Assembly (NCBI GenBank): GCA_900769275.1
Contig: CAAGGA010000025.1
Span: forward strand, 1-26,229
Length of the DNA stretch: 26,229 bases
From: an uncultured Prevotella sp.
GTDB lineage: Bacteria > Bacteroidota > Bacteroidia > Bacteroidales > Bacteroidaceae
Direction: 5' to 3'
Each line of letters opens with the position of its first letter. The stretch's first letter is position 1. A program made the position numbers and the translations under genes. This document shows positions 15,574 through 23,598 of the stretch, one piece after another. The notes beneath the pieces were generated by a model. The model saw only the letters and a program-made list of their open reading frames with translations, was not told the DNA's origin and ran no database searches.

Positions 15574-17043
15574 ATGCAGAAATCCCGTGCCCTGTGGGCT
15601 TCATGCCAGGCATATTTCAAGGCTAACATAGAAGAGGGTGAGTATGAGAAATGGTTCTCACACGTAGAATTCGAGTCGTTTGCCCCTGCTACCAACGTGC
15701 TCACGCTGCAGGTGCCAAGCGACTTCATCAGCCAATATATCGAAGAGAAATATATCGACCACCTGCGCACAGCCATCATCAACACCTTCGGCAGGATTAC
15801 CCTATCATGGCACATCACCGTGGTAAAGAAAGTCGTGGGGGATGAAACGGCAGACGGCAAAGCGAAACGCACGCCAAAAGGCTACGGACTGAGAGTAGAG
15901 GGAGCCGTAGATACGGAAAGCCCTGACGGCATTGCCAAGGCAGCATTCAGCCGCAACGACAACAGACTGATGCTTGCTCCCGGCTCGGCACCCGTCAGCA
16001 ACCTGCCGGAAATCGACTCACAGCTCAACCTCAGGCAGACGTTCAGCAACTATGTGGAGGGGAAGTCCAACAAACTATGCCGCTCAGTAGGTCTCAGCAT
16101 CGCAGAGCATCCGCAGGGAACGAAATTCAACCCCTTCTTCATATATGGTCCCTCAGGATGCGGAAAGACACACCTCGTCAATGCCATAGGTATAAGATGC
16201 AAGGAGATATATCCGGCAAAGCGTGTCCTGTACGTCAGTGCACGCACCTTTCAGGTGCAGTTTGTCAACGCACAGCTGAAAGGTAAGATCAACGACTTCA
16301 TCGCCTTCTACCAGACCATTGACATGCTCATCGTAGATGACGTGCAGGAATGGACGTCGTCACCGAAGACACAGGAGACATTCTTCCATATCTTCAACCA
16401 CCTCTTCCGCAACTCCAAACGCATCATCCTCGTCAGCGACTGCGCCCCGGCACGCATGACAGGCATGATGGAACGCCTGATTAGCAGGTTCTCCTGCGGA
16501 CTCGTTGCCGAACTAGAAAAGCCCAACGTGCAGCTGTGCATCGACATCCTGACGAAGAAAATCAGCCGTGACGGACTGGACATACCTGCCAACGTAGTGA
16601 AATACATAGCGGAAAATGCCAATGGTAGCGTCAGAGACCTGCAAGGAGTCATCAACTCGCTGATGGCATACAGCGTAGTATATAACTGCAACATTGACAT
16701 ACGCTTCGTAGAGAGAGTGGTGAAACGTGCAGTAAAATTCGACGAACAGGCTCTTACTCTCGACGAGATAATACAATGCGTATGCAACCACTACGAGATT
16801 AACGAGCAGGCAGTCAAAGGCAAGACAAGGAAGCGCGAGGTGGTGCTGCCACGACAGATTATCATGTACTTCGCCGACAAGCACATACGTATGCCTGCAT
16901 CACGCATCGGGCGGTGTATCGGAGGCAGAGACCACTCCACCGTACTGCACAGCATACAGGTCGTCACCGACCGTATAGCCAAAGACAAGGAATTCCGCAA
17001 CACCATATCGGCACTCGAAAACGACATGGGGATTGCGGGGTGA
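15574..17043 (+). CDS. dnaA: Chromosomal replication initiator protein DnaA
   Basis: A 489-residue AAA+ protein that binds DnaA boxes and opens the origin. Domain I is about 1-85 (LWASCQAYFKANIEEGEYEKWF), a variable linker about 90-150, the ATPase 150-380, and the DNA-binding domain IV about 395-489. Walker A is GPSGCGKTH (192-200), Walker B LIVDDVQEW (252-260), arginine finger region RLISRF (301-306), sensor 2 SVRDLQG (352-358), and the box-recognition motif RDHSTVLH (452-459). GPSGCGKTH departs from the common GGVGLGKTH, but Bacteroidetes DnaA proteins carry GPTGVGKTH-type loops, so this is minor. All key residues are kept and this is probably the functional initiator. No cluster of DnaA boxes was seen nearby. 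Confidence 0.93.
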   Translation: MQKSRALWASCQAYFKANIEEGEYEKWFSHVEFESFAPATNVLTLQVPSDFISQYIEEKYIDHLRTAIINTFGRITLSWHITVVKKVVGDETADGKAKRTPKGYGLRVEGAVDTESPDGIAKAAFSRNDNRLMLAPGSAPVSNLPEIDSQLNLRQTFSNYVEGKSNKLCRSVGLSIAEHPQGTKFNPFFIYGPSGCGKTHLVNAIGIRCKEIYPAKRVLYVSARTFQVQFVNAQLKGKINDFIAFYQTIDMLIVDDVQEWTSSPKTQETFFHIFNHLFRNSKRIILVSDCAPARMTGMMERLISRFSCGLVAELEKPNVQLCIDILTKKISRDGLDIPANVVKYIAENANGSVRDLQGVINSLMAYSVVYNCNIDIRFVERVVKRAVKFDEQALTLDEIIQCVCNHYEINEQAVKGKTRKREVVLPRQIIMYFADKHIRMPASRIGRCIGGRDHSTVLHSIQVVTDRIAKDKEFRNTISALENDMGIAG

Positions 17044-17049
17044 GAGATT

Positions 17050-17160
17050 TTTATAGGGTTATACAGTTTTAGGGTTTTGAGGTTTTACGGAAGTTACGCT
17101 ATACTCCGCATAACCGCATAACCGTATAACCGTACCAAACAACTAACCGACTAAACTACA
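17050..17160 (+). repeat. Octamer-arm element between dnaA and rhaM
   Basis: The G-rich arm (17050-17090: TAGGGTTATACAG, TTAGGGTTTTGAGG) follows the dnaA stop. The core 17093-17109 is GTTACGCTATACTCCGC, the exact reverse complement of 7966-7982. The partner arm (17105-17140) is TAACCGCA/TAACCGTA octamers, then a short CAAACAACTAACCG run up to the rhaM start. Confidence 0.85.
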
Positions 17161-17165
17161 AAACC

Positions 17166-17489
17166 ATGACACGATTTGCATTCAAGATGTTCCTCAAGCC
17201 AGGCTGCGAGGAAGAGTATCAGAAACGCCATGCCGCCATTTGGCCCGAACTGGTAAAGATGATTAAGGACGGCGGTGTAAGCAACTATTCCATTTATTGG
17301 GACAAGGACACCAACATCCTTTTCGGCTATCAGGAGTGCTCCGGCGAAGGTAATTCGCAGGACACCTCCAACGGTATCGACCCGATAACCCAGAAATGGT
17401 GGGACATGATGGCAGACATTATGGAGGTCAACCCAAAGAACAACTCCCCAATAACCATCCCCATCAAGGAGGTCTTCCATTTAGACTGA
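17166..17489 (+). CDS. rhaM: L-rhamnose mutarotase
   Basis: A 107-residue dimeric alpha/beta-barrel ferredoxin-like protein, typical length ~104. It interconverts alpha- and beta-L-rhamnose, feeding rhamnose isomerase. Seen: FKMFLKPGCEEEYQKRHAAIWPEL (6-29), with Tyr18 and His22 at the positions of the E. coli active site, NYSIYWDKDTNILFGYQE, and KWWDMMADIMEVNP followed by KEVFHLD at the C-terminus, all family hallmarks. No other rhamnose genes are present; a role in pectin or rhamnose-containing glycan use would fit but is inference. It has no promoter of its own and ends in a convergent spacer with hairpins. Confidence 0.95.
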   Translation: MTRFAFKMFLKPGCEEEYQKRHAAIWPELVKMIKDGGVSNYSIYWDKDTNILFGYQECSGEGNSQDTSNGIDPITQKWWDMMADIMEVNPKNNSPITIPIKEVFHLD

Positions 17490-17553
17490 CCACTGGCGTG
17501 GCAACACTTCACCAATGACCGAGGCGGATTTATCCGCACCGGGACAAACACAA

Positions 17554-17601
17554 AGAGACCGACCTGCAGGCAAGGACATCCCTACCTGCAAGTCGGTCTC
17601 T
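17554..17601. terminator. Strong hairpin between convergent rhaM and TonB receptor genes
   Basis: AGAGACCGACCTGCAGG (17554-17570) pairs with CCTGCAAGTCGGTCTCT (17585-17601), with one mismatch in 17 bp. A second, weaker stem of about 9 bp lies at 17611-17641 (TGAAGAAAA ... TTTTCTTCA) with a T-rich right side. Placed between two converging genes, they most likely stop transcription from both sides, although the first lacks a direct T-run. Confidence 0.6.
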
Positions 17602-17649
17602 TCAGATGAGTGAAGAAAATCACCACAAGAGTTTTTCTTCACCCCTGCA

Positions 17650-19680
17650 TCAGAACGAGAACCTCACTCCGCAACGATACCATGCACCCGGCTGGGGGAT
17701 GCTGGCATAATCATAGTATTCCTTATCCAGAATGTTCGTGCCGTCAATATACAGCGACCAACGTGGAGCATCCCACGAGAGGCGGCTGTCAAGAACAGCG
17801 TATGAGGGATTTCCCTCACCTACCCTATCCTGCCAACGCCATGAGACACTCAGGTTCAGACGCTTCCATATCCTGCCGTCCGCACTGAGAACCAGTTTGT
17901 GACGGAGGTAATCCATGGCATACTTGCTTGATATGACATCCACGTCGTAATCCGATTCCTCGTAGATATAACTATATTGCAGTCCGATTTTCCGTACAAC
18001 GGCATTGCTGCCCCAGATTTCCTGCGGCAGCAACTGCGCCGACAACTCCATGCCCCTGTTGTCCATCTCAAAATTGACGGAATGATATATGCCGTCCGAC
18101 ACCCCGCCGGCATCACGGAACGTCACCCAGTCTATCATATCCTTCTTATGACTGAGAAACGCCTGCGCCTCCATAGTGAAGCCCTTTGTCGCATATCTTC
18201 CTCCCAACTGCCAGTCGGTCGTCTTCTCCGGCTTCAGTTCCGAGTTGCCCTCAATGTTGGCACCGCTGTAATACAAGTCGGTGAAAGTAGGCATTCGGAG
18301 ACCCATGTTCCATGAAGCGAACCATTTCCAACGTCCGGAAGGACGGTAGCTCAGGTCTATGCCGGGGTAGAAACGCCATTTGGAGTCGAGTCCGTCGTTG
18401 AGATTGGCAAGCATTCCAAAAGATAATGTCCATTGCGAAATCAACACGTCATGCTCCAAGAATGCCGATACATTGGTCCGTTGGTCGCGATATTTGTATA
18501 GTTTGTCCTTTTCGGCGTCATGTCCGCCAGTAGCCTGCCATTCGTCTTCGGGGAGCAGTTTGCCCAACTTCGTACTGCGGATGCGCTCATCCCTCACCTC
18601 AATACCGAGAGATGTCCTGCCCAGAACGCTTTCCAACCATGCGTTCAGAGACGCCCCTTTTGAATCCACCTTATGGAAATTCTCACCGGCGGGGTTGTCC
18701 CTATGCCACTGGTAATGGTCGTACCAACGATTGAAATACAGTTGCGGAGAGAGATGCAGTTTCCCTAACCTGATGTCACTTCCGAGAGCCACCATCCATC
18801 TCTCGTTGCTCTCCCATTGGTCTGTACTGGAAGCTCCATAGAACGTGTTGGCCTCGTAAGGCTTATAGCTGTAACCTATCTGCCCGTTGAGCTTCACGCT
18901 GCTCCCTATCTCAGCACTGCCCTGATAAAACAATCGCGTAGAGGAGAAGCTGCTGTTCGGCGTAGCCCCGTCCGAACGGGTAAATCCTCCCGACAACTGG
19001 GAGTGGAAACGACCAAAGGACGCTCCAAGAGAAGCGTTTCCACCGACATATCCGTATTGTCCTCCAGAGAGGTGCACCAGTCTCTCGTCAGTCTGTCGGG
19101 TGACAATGTTTATCACTCCATTGAATGCCGAGGTGCCATAAACCCTTGCCGCCGGACCCTCGAGCACTTCGATGCGCTCTATGTCCTCGGGAGAAAGAGG
19201 GAAGTCTGCCGAAAGATGCCCGGTATGAGGGGAAGAAATATTGACACCATTCAACAGAATGGTAATCTGGTCAAAGTTTCCTCCACGCACGGAGATGTCC
19301 GTCTGTACACCAAAGCCACCGCGCTGACGGACATCCACGCCGGTAGCTAACTTCAAAATGTCGTTGATACTCTCTGCCGCCGCACGGTCAATATCCTCGC
19401 GCGTGATGACAGAAACGATTTTTGCTGACTCAAGCAACGTCAGCGGAACCCGCGAGCCGGTCACCACCACCTCGTCAAGTTTCAGTTCAGACCGGGAAAG
19501 AGTGTCCTCAGCCGCCTCCTCTCGCACGCTGATACCCTCTGCCTTGGCATGAGAGAGCGTCGCAACGCTGAGAGTGCAGATGATAACTTCACGTCCCAAG
19601 CAAGCCATAAGGGCATAACCCTTGCGCGTAAAATGCCTGAAACGGAAGACCTCCCGGTCACAGAAAACGTTTTTCTGCAT
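17650..19680 (-). CDS. TonB-dependent outer-membrane receptor with long leader (BtuB-like fold)
   Basis: A 676-residue outer-membrane transporter. The long leader of about 47 residues has a conserved-looking basic/aromatic block RFRHFTRKGYALMACLGRE (13-31) before the hydrophobic stretch and AKA. The TonB box and plug start at DEVVVTGSR (69-77), with DIDRAAAESINDILKLATGVDVRQRG (97-121), ISVRGGNFDQITILLNGVNIS and IERIEVLEGPAARVYGTSAFNGVINIVT (168-194); the beta-barrel ends in a C-terminal Phe. The plug resembles BtuB/siderophore-type receptors more than SusC. The substrate is unknown; cobalamin is possible given B12-dependent enzymes in the window but is speculative. The upstream GTG at 19737 is rejected in favour of ATG 19680. 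It lies 106 nt downstream of tcdA. Confidence 0.9.
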   Translation of the reverse strand: MQKNVFCDREVFRFRHFTRKGYALMACLGREVIICTLSVATLSHAKAEGISVREEAAEDTLSRSELKLDEVVVTGSRVPLTLLESAKIVSVITREDIDRAAAESINDILKLATGVDVRQRGGFGVQTDISVRGGNFDQITILLNGVNISSPHTGHLSADFPLSPEDIERIEVLEGPAARVYGTSAFNGVINIVTRQTDERLVHLSGGQYGYVGGNASLGASFGRFHSQLSGGFTRSDGATPNSSFSSTRLFYQGSAEIGSSVKLNGQIGYSYKPYEANTFYGASSTDQWESNERWMVALGSDIRLGKLHLSPQLYFNRWYDHYQWHRDNPAGENFHKVDSKGASLNAWLESVLGRTSLGIEVRDERIRSTKLGKLLPEDEWQATGGHDAEKDKLYKYRDQRTNVSAFLEHDVLISQWTLSFGMLANLNDGLDSKWRFYPGIDLSYRPSGRWKWFASWNMGLRMPTFTDLYYSGANIEGNSELKPEKTTDWQLGGRYATKGFTMEAQAFLSHKKDMIDWVTFRDAGGVSDGIYHSVNFEMDNRGMELSAQLLPQEIWGSNAVVRKIGLQYSYIYEESDYDVDVISSKYAMDYLRHKLVLSADGRIWKRLNLSVSWRWQDRVGEGNPSYAVLDSRLSWDAPRWSLYIDGTNILDKEYYDYASIPQPGAWYRCGVRFSF

Positions 19681-19786
19681 GTTTCTTTGAGTTGTTTGTA
19701 AATAAAAAAGAAATAAAAATAAAATAAGGTGTGACACAATTCTTCACACTTTCATCAGTCTCATACCCTTTCACCATCTGCGGAAA

Positions 19787-20584
19787 TCATACGGGAGAAT
19801 ACAGTTTCTGCAGCACAAGCCCCGCCAGAGTGAACCCGAAAATTCCCGTGACATGGCTGAGAGAGCCATTCGTCTGCGCCTTCCTTATCAGCGTAGCCTG
19901 TTCCCTGAGCCTCGGGTCGGCATTGTCATCAGGCTGCTGCTCCTCCGTCCCAAGATTGTCGAGGGGCAACTCCTCACTATAGACACACATGAATTTCTGC
20001 TGCGGAAGAGTTCCGGCACGCTTCAGTTTCTTGCGCAACGCTGCACCGAGAGTATCGTTCCTGACCTTCCAGAACTCCGCCACCCTCACCTGACAGGGGT
20101 CAATCCTCAAGGCCGCACCCATCGAGGAGAATAGCGTGACGGTAGGAATACCCGTGGCATGGAGGATAAGAGCCGCCTTGTCCTTCAACGAGTCAATGGC
20201 ATCAATGACGAAATCGTAGCCCTCAAGGTGAAACTCTCCGGCAGTCTCCTTGGAATAAAGCCTCTGAACGGCAGTTATCTCCGCATTGGGATTTATATCG
20301 AGGAGGCGCGATTTCAGCACATCCACCTTTGCCTCGCCTATTGTCCTGACCGTCGCCATCAACTGGCGGTTGCAGTTGGTGATGCACACCTTGTCGGCAT
20401 CAACGATGGTAAGATGTCTGATACCCGACCTTACGAGGCTCTCAGCGCACCAGGACCCCACGCCCCCTATGCCGAATATTATCACTCTGGCAGCAGCGAG
20501 ACGCTCCATGTTCCTCTGCCCGAGAAGCAAGTGGCTTCGCCGGAGTACACCCTTTTCCAATTCAGAGTTCATCGTTTCCTGCAT
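19787..20584 (-). CDS. tcdA: tRNA threonylcarbamoyladenosine dehydratase
   Basis: A 265-residue member of the E1/ThiF/MoeB family, matching the 268 of E. coli TcdA (CsdL). It uses ATP to cyclise t6A at position 37 of ANN-decoding tRNAs into ct6A. Seen: RRSHLLLGQRNMERLAAARVIIFGIGGVGS (15-44) with the nucleotide-binding GIGGVGS, TIVDADKVCITNCNRQ (59-74), DFVIDAIDSLKDKAALI, and the C-terminal HVTGIFGFTLAGLVLQKL. The open frame extends upstream to 20671, but the promoter at 20621-20628 shows translation must start after it, and ATG 20584 gives the right length. Confidence 0.93.
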   Translation of the reverse strand: MQETMNSELEKGVLRRSHLLLGQRNMERLAAARVIIFGIGGVGSWCAESLVRSGIRHLTIVDADKVCITNCNRQLMATVRTIGEAKVDVLKSRLLDINPNAEITAVQRLYSKETAGEFHLEGYDFVIDAIDSLKDKAALILHATGIPTVTLFSSMGAALRIDPCQVRVAEFWKVRNDTLGAALRKKLKRAGTLPQQKFMCVYSEELPLDNLGTEEQQPDDNADPRLREQATLIRKAQTNGSLSHVTGIFGFTLAGLVLQKLYSPV

Positions 20585-20620
20585 ATTTAGTATCGGTATG
20601 CCATGTTTTTTTCGGGAGTG

Positions 20621-20628
20621 CAAAATTA
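20621..20628 (-). promoter_or_regulatory. Predicted promoter -7 element (TAATTTTG) for tcdA and the TonB receptor
   Basis: TAATTTTG followed by CACTC on the minus strand matches TAnnTTTG. CTTG about 20 nt upstream is one base off the -33 TTTG. It gives a leader of about 30 nt to the tcdA ATG at 20584. Confidence 0.65.
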
Positions 20629-20734
20629 TAAAAAAGAATTGATACAGACAAGAAAAGGCGGCTCTTATCACCTTTCTGTAAACAGAAAACTACAATTTCC
20701 CACGATAATATGCCCGAATATGAATTCTTATTAG

Positions 20735-20742
20735 TAACTTTG
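20735..20742 (+). promoter_or_regulatory. Predicted promoter -7 element (TAACTTTG) for the YfhO gene
   Basis: TAACTTTG followed by CACGG matches TAnnTTTG. It lies 107 nt from the opposite tcdA promoter. The predicted leader (about 145 nt) is almost entirely the repeat element 20760-20892. No clear -33 element. Confidence 0.6.
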
Positions 20743-20759
20743 CACGGAATTAACAATCG

Positions 20760-20892
20760 AGTTGTCTTGTTGTTTAGTTGTTTAGTTGTTTAGTTGTTTG
20801 TCTTTCCAACGGAGTCGAATACTATCAACCAAACAACAAAACAACAAAACAACCATACAACACAACAACCATACAACAAAACAACCATACAC
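20760..20892 (+). repeat. Octamer-arm element in the YfhO leader
   Basis: The G/T arm (20760-20800) is GTTGTTTA octamers. The core 20801-20826 contains GGAGTCGAATACTATC. The A/C arm (20827-20892) is CAACAAAA and CAACCATA octamers that end at the ATG. Because it follows a promoter directly and not a stop codon, the whole element is in a 5' leader. GAGTCGAATACTA is shared with 14493-14505. Confidence 0.88.
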
Positions 20893-23397
20893 ATGAATTT
20901 CTTGAAACGCTTTTGGATAGACGGAGTAATCATCGTGCTCTTCGCATTCATTTCCTTCGCCTATTTCTTCCCTGCCGATACAGAGGGTAGAATCCTGTTC
21001 CGTCACGACTCCGCCGCAGGTCGGGGTATGGGACACGAGACAGGTCTGCACAGACAGAAAACCGGAGAGATTTCCCGATGGACAGGCTCCGTATTCTGTG
21101 GCATGCCGACCTACCAGTCCTCACCGAGTTACGAGAGTGCCAGTCACCTCAACAAGGCTGTCAATGCCTACCACCTCTGGTTGCCGGAAAACGTATGGTA
21201 CGTCTTCGTATATCTTCTCGGCTTCTACATACTCCTGCGCGCCTTTGACTTCAGGTGGTATCTTGCCACACTGGGTGCAGTAATCTGGGCTTTCTCCAGC
21301 TACTTCTTCATCATCATCGCAGCCGGACATATATGGAAAGTCATGGCTCTCGCCTACCTCCCGCCGATGATAGCAGGCATCCTCCTTGCCTACAAGGGGA
21401 AATATCTGCCAGGACTGATACTTACAGGCATATTCTCCGCCTTTGAGGTGAATGCCAATCACGTCCAGATGACATACTACTACCTGTTCATCATCCTCTT
21501 CCTCGTCATAGGATTCCTTGTGGATGCCATACGCCAGAAACGTCTTGCGCAATTCGCCAAGGCCACGGCAGTATGCGCCTTGGGTGCCGCACTGGGTATC
21601 GCAGCCAACATCTCCAATCTCTACCATACGTGGGAATACCAGAAAGAGACAATGCGCGGGAAGAGCGAACTTGTCAAGGCGAATGCCGCCAACCAGACAT
21701 CTTCCGGTCTCGAACGGGACTATATCACGCAGTGGAGCTACGGCATCAGCGAGACATGGACACTGCTCGTGCCCAACACCAAGGGAGGAGCATCCGGAAT
21801 ATCCATGCTCGACAATCCCGCAGCAGCGGAAAAGGCAGACCCCATGTACGCACAGATATACCAACAGATGGGACAATACTGGGGTGACCAGCCGGGAACA
21901 TCCGGTCCCGTCTATGTAGGAGCCTTCGTACTACTGCTCTTCATCCTCGGACTGTTCATAGTAAAAGGAAGCATAAAGTGGGCTTTGCTCGCTGCCACGA
22001 TACTCTCCATACTCCTCTCCTGGGGCAAGAACTTCATGGGGCTCACCGACTTCTTCATCGACTACGTACCGATGTATGCGAAGTTCCGCACCGTGGCCTC
22101 CATTCTCGTCATGGCAGAGTTCACCATCCCGCTGCTCGCCATGATGGCACTGAAGAGATTCATCGAGGAACCCGAATGCGTGAAATGCAAGAGATTTCCC
22201 AAACTCAACTTCCTGTACCTGTCCCTTGCGCTGACCGGAGGCATTGCCTTCCTGTTCGCCGTTGCCCCTACCCTCTTCTTCAACAAGTTCGTAAGCACGG
22301 CAGAGATGCAAGCCCTCTCGCAGATACCTGCCGACCAGCTCAACCCCCTCCTTGCCAATCTCAAGTCCATGCGCATTGCAATATTCACGGCAGACGCATG
22401 GAGAAGCGTCGTCATCATACTCATAGGCTTTGCAGCCATGATGCTGTTCAGATACAGGAAGATGTCAGCCACGCTCCTTGCCATTGTGCTCACCATGCTA
22501 TGCCTCACAGATATGTGGCAGGTCAACAAGCGGTATCTCAACGATGACATGTTCGTAAGCAAAACCGTACGCGACTCAGAACAGGAGATGACCCCCACCG
22601 ACAGGGAGATACTGAAAGACAATGACCCGGACTACCGTGTCCTCAATTTCGCCTCCAACACATTCAACGAGAACGAGACAAGCTACTATCACAAGAGCAT
22701 CGGCGGCTATCACGCAGCCAAGCTGCGCCGCTATCAGGAACTTATCGAAGCACACATCAGTCCGGAGATGGACAAGGCACTGAACGCCATAGTGGATGCA
22801 GGCGGCGACATGACACAGATAAGGGGCGACTCCCTCTTCCCCGTCATCAACATGCTCAACGCGAAATACTTCATCCTGCCGCTGCAAGGCGGGCAGACAA
22901 TGCCCCTGCGGAACCCATATTCCCAGGGGCAGGCGTGGTTTGTCGATGAAGTGAGATACGTGGACAATGCCAATCAGGAACTGGAAGCCCTCGGCAAGAC
23001 CGACCTTCACAGGATTGCCGTTGCCGACAGGAAATTTGCCGGCATCCTCGGCAAAGCCTGTCCGCAGGATTCCGCCTCCCGCGCCCTCGTAACCTCATAC
23101 GCCCCGAACTCCCTCACCTACGACGTATATTCCAAGAACGGCGGCGTACTCGTCCTCTCAGAAGTATATTACAAGGGATGGACGGCTACGGTAGATGGCG
23201 AACCCGTAGAGATAGGGCGTGCGAACTACGTGCTCAGAGCCATCAACATCAAGGGAGGCAACCACAAGGTCGTCCTCGAATTCAAGCCCGACACGATAAG
23301 GACAACAGAGACCATAGCGTATTCTGCGCTTGTCATCCTCGTCATCGCCCTGGCTGCGGCTCTCATCGTCTCGTTCAGAAAGAAGAAAAGAAAGTAA
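20893..23397 (+). CDS. YfhO-family polytopic membrane protein
   Basis: An 834-residue inner-membrane protein with about a dozen hydrophobic segments in the first 560 residues and one at the very end (about 805-827). N-terminal features include RFWIDGVIIVLFAFISFAYFFP, then SRWTGSVFCGMPTYQSSP (near 57-74), and FSSYFFIIIAAGHIWKVMALAYLPP (near 136-160). A soluble region then ends with YYKGWTATVDGEPVEIGRANYVLRAI, the usual YfhO tail domain before the last helix. YfhO proteins resemble GT-C glycosyltransferases; some take part in glycosylating teichoic acids in Gram-positives, while the Bacteroidetes role is not established. Start 20893 is chosen because the open frame to 20794 runs through the repeat. 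No partner lipid-linked sugar genes are adjacent. Confidence 0.88.
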   Translation: MNFLKRFWIDGVIIVLFAFISFAYFFPADTEGRILFRHDSAAGRGMGHETGLHRQKTGEISRWTGSVFCGMPTYQSSPSYESASHLNKAVNAYHLWLPENVWYVFVYLLGFYILLRAFDFRWYLATLGAVIWAFSSYFFIIIAAGHIWKVMALAYLPPMIAGILLAYKGKYLPGLILTGIFSAFEVNANHVQMTYYYLFIILFLVIGFLVDAIRQKRLAQFAKATAVCALGAALGIAANISNLYHTWEYQKETMRGKSELVKANAANQTSSGLERDYITQWSYGISETWTLLVPNTKGGASGISMLDNPAAAEKADPMYAQIYQQMGQYWGDQPGTSGPVYVGAFVLLLFILGLFIVKGSIKWALLAATILSILLSWGKNFMGLTDFFIDYVPMYAKFRTVASILVMAEFTIPLLAMMALKRFIEEPECVKCKRFPKLNFLYLSLALTGGIAFLFAVAPTLFFNKFVSTAEMQALSQIPADQLNPLLANLKSMRIAIFTADAWRSVVIILIGFAAMMLFRYRKMSATLLAIVLTMLCLTDMWQVNKRYLNDDMFVSKTVRDSEQEMTPTDREILKDNDPDYRVLNFASNTFNENETSYYHKSIGGYHAAKLRRYQELIEAHISPEMDKALNAIVDAGGDMTQIRGDSLFPVINMLNAKYFILPLQGGQTMPLRNPYSQGQAWFVDEVRYVDNANQELEALGKTDLHRIAVADRKFAGILGKACPQDSASRALVTSYAPNSLTYDVYSKNGGVLVLSEVYYKGWTATVDGEPVEIGRANYVLRAINIKGGNHKVVLEFKPDTIRTTETIAYSALVILVIALAAALIVSFRKKKRK

Positions 23398-23593
23398 GTT
23401 TTTAGTTGTTTGGTTGTTTAGTTGTTTGGTTAGTTGATAATTTGACTCCATAGCCAAGACAAACAACAAAACAACCAAACAACTAAACAACAAAACAACA
23501 AAACAACAAAACAACAAAACTAACAACCAAACAACCACCCCTGGTACTCTTCGACCAGGTCGAAGAGCCCCCCCCCAAAAAAACAAAAAAAAA
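23398..23593 (+). repeat. Octamer-arm element, palindromic core and homopolymer run ahead of typA
   Basis: The G/T arm (23398-23435, GTTGTTTG/GTTGTTTA) follows the YfhO stop. A core (23436-23459) contains GATAATTTGACTCC. The A/C arm 23460-23540 is CAACAAAA/CAACCAAA octamers. The second core 23541-23567 is the 27-nt block shared with 7002-7028 and contains CTCTTCGACC/GGTCGAAGAG. Then nine C, seven A, one C and nine A (23568-23593) lead to the ATG after five bases. Confidence 0.9.
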
Positions 23594-23598
23594 GATCT

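Noticed and set aside
15466..17620. Replication origin next to dnaA
   Set aside because: Only isolated near-matches to TTATCCACA were seen (for example TTATCCGCA near 17530), with no cluster or A/T-rich unwinding region beside them.
20760..20892. CRISPR array, because of regular short repeats
   Set aside because: Units are 7-8 nt, contiguous, without spacers, and arranged as complementary arms; no cas genes are present.
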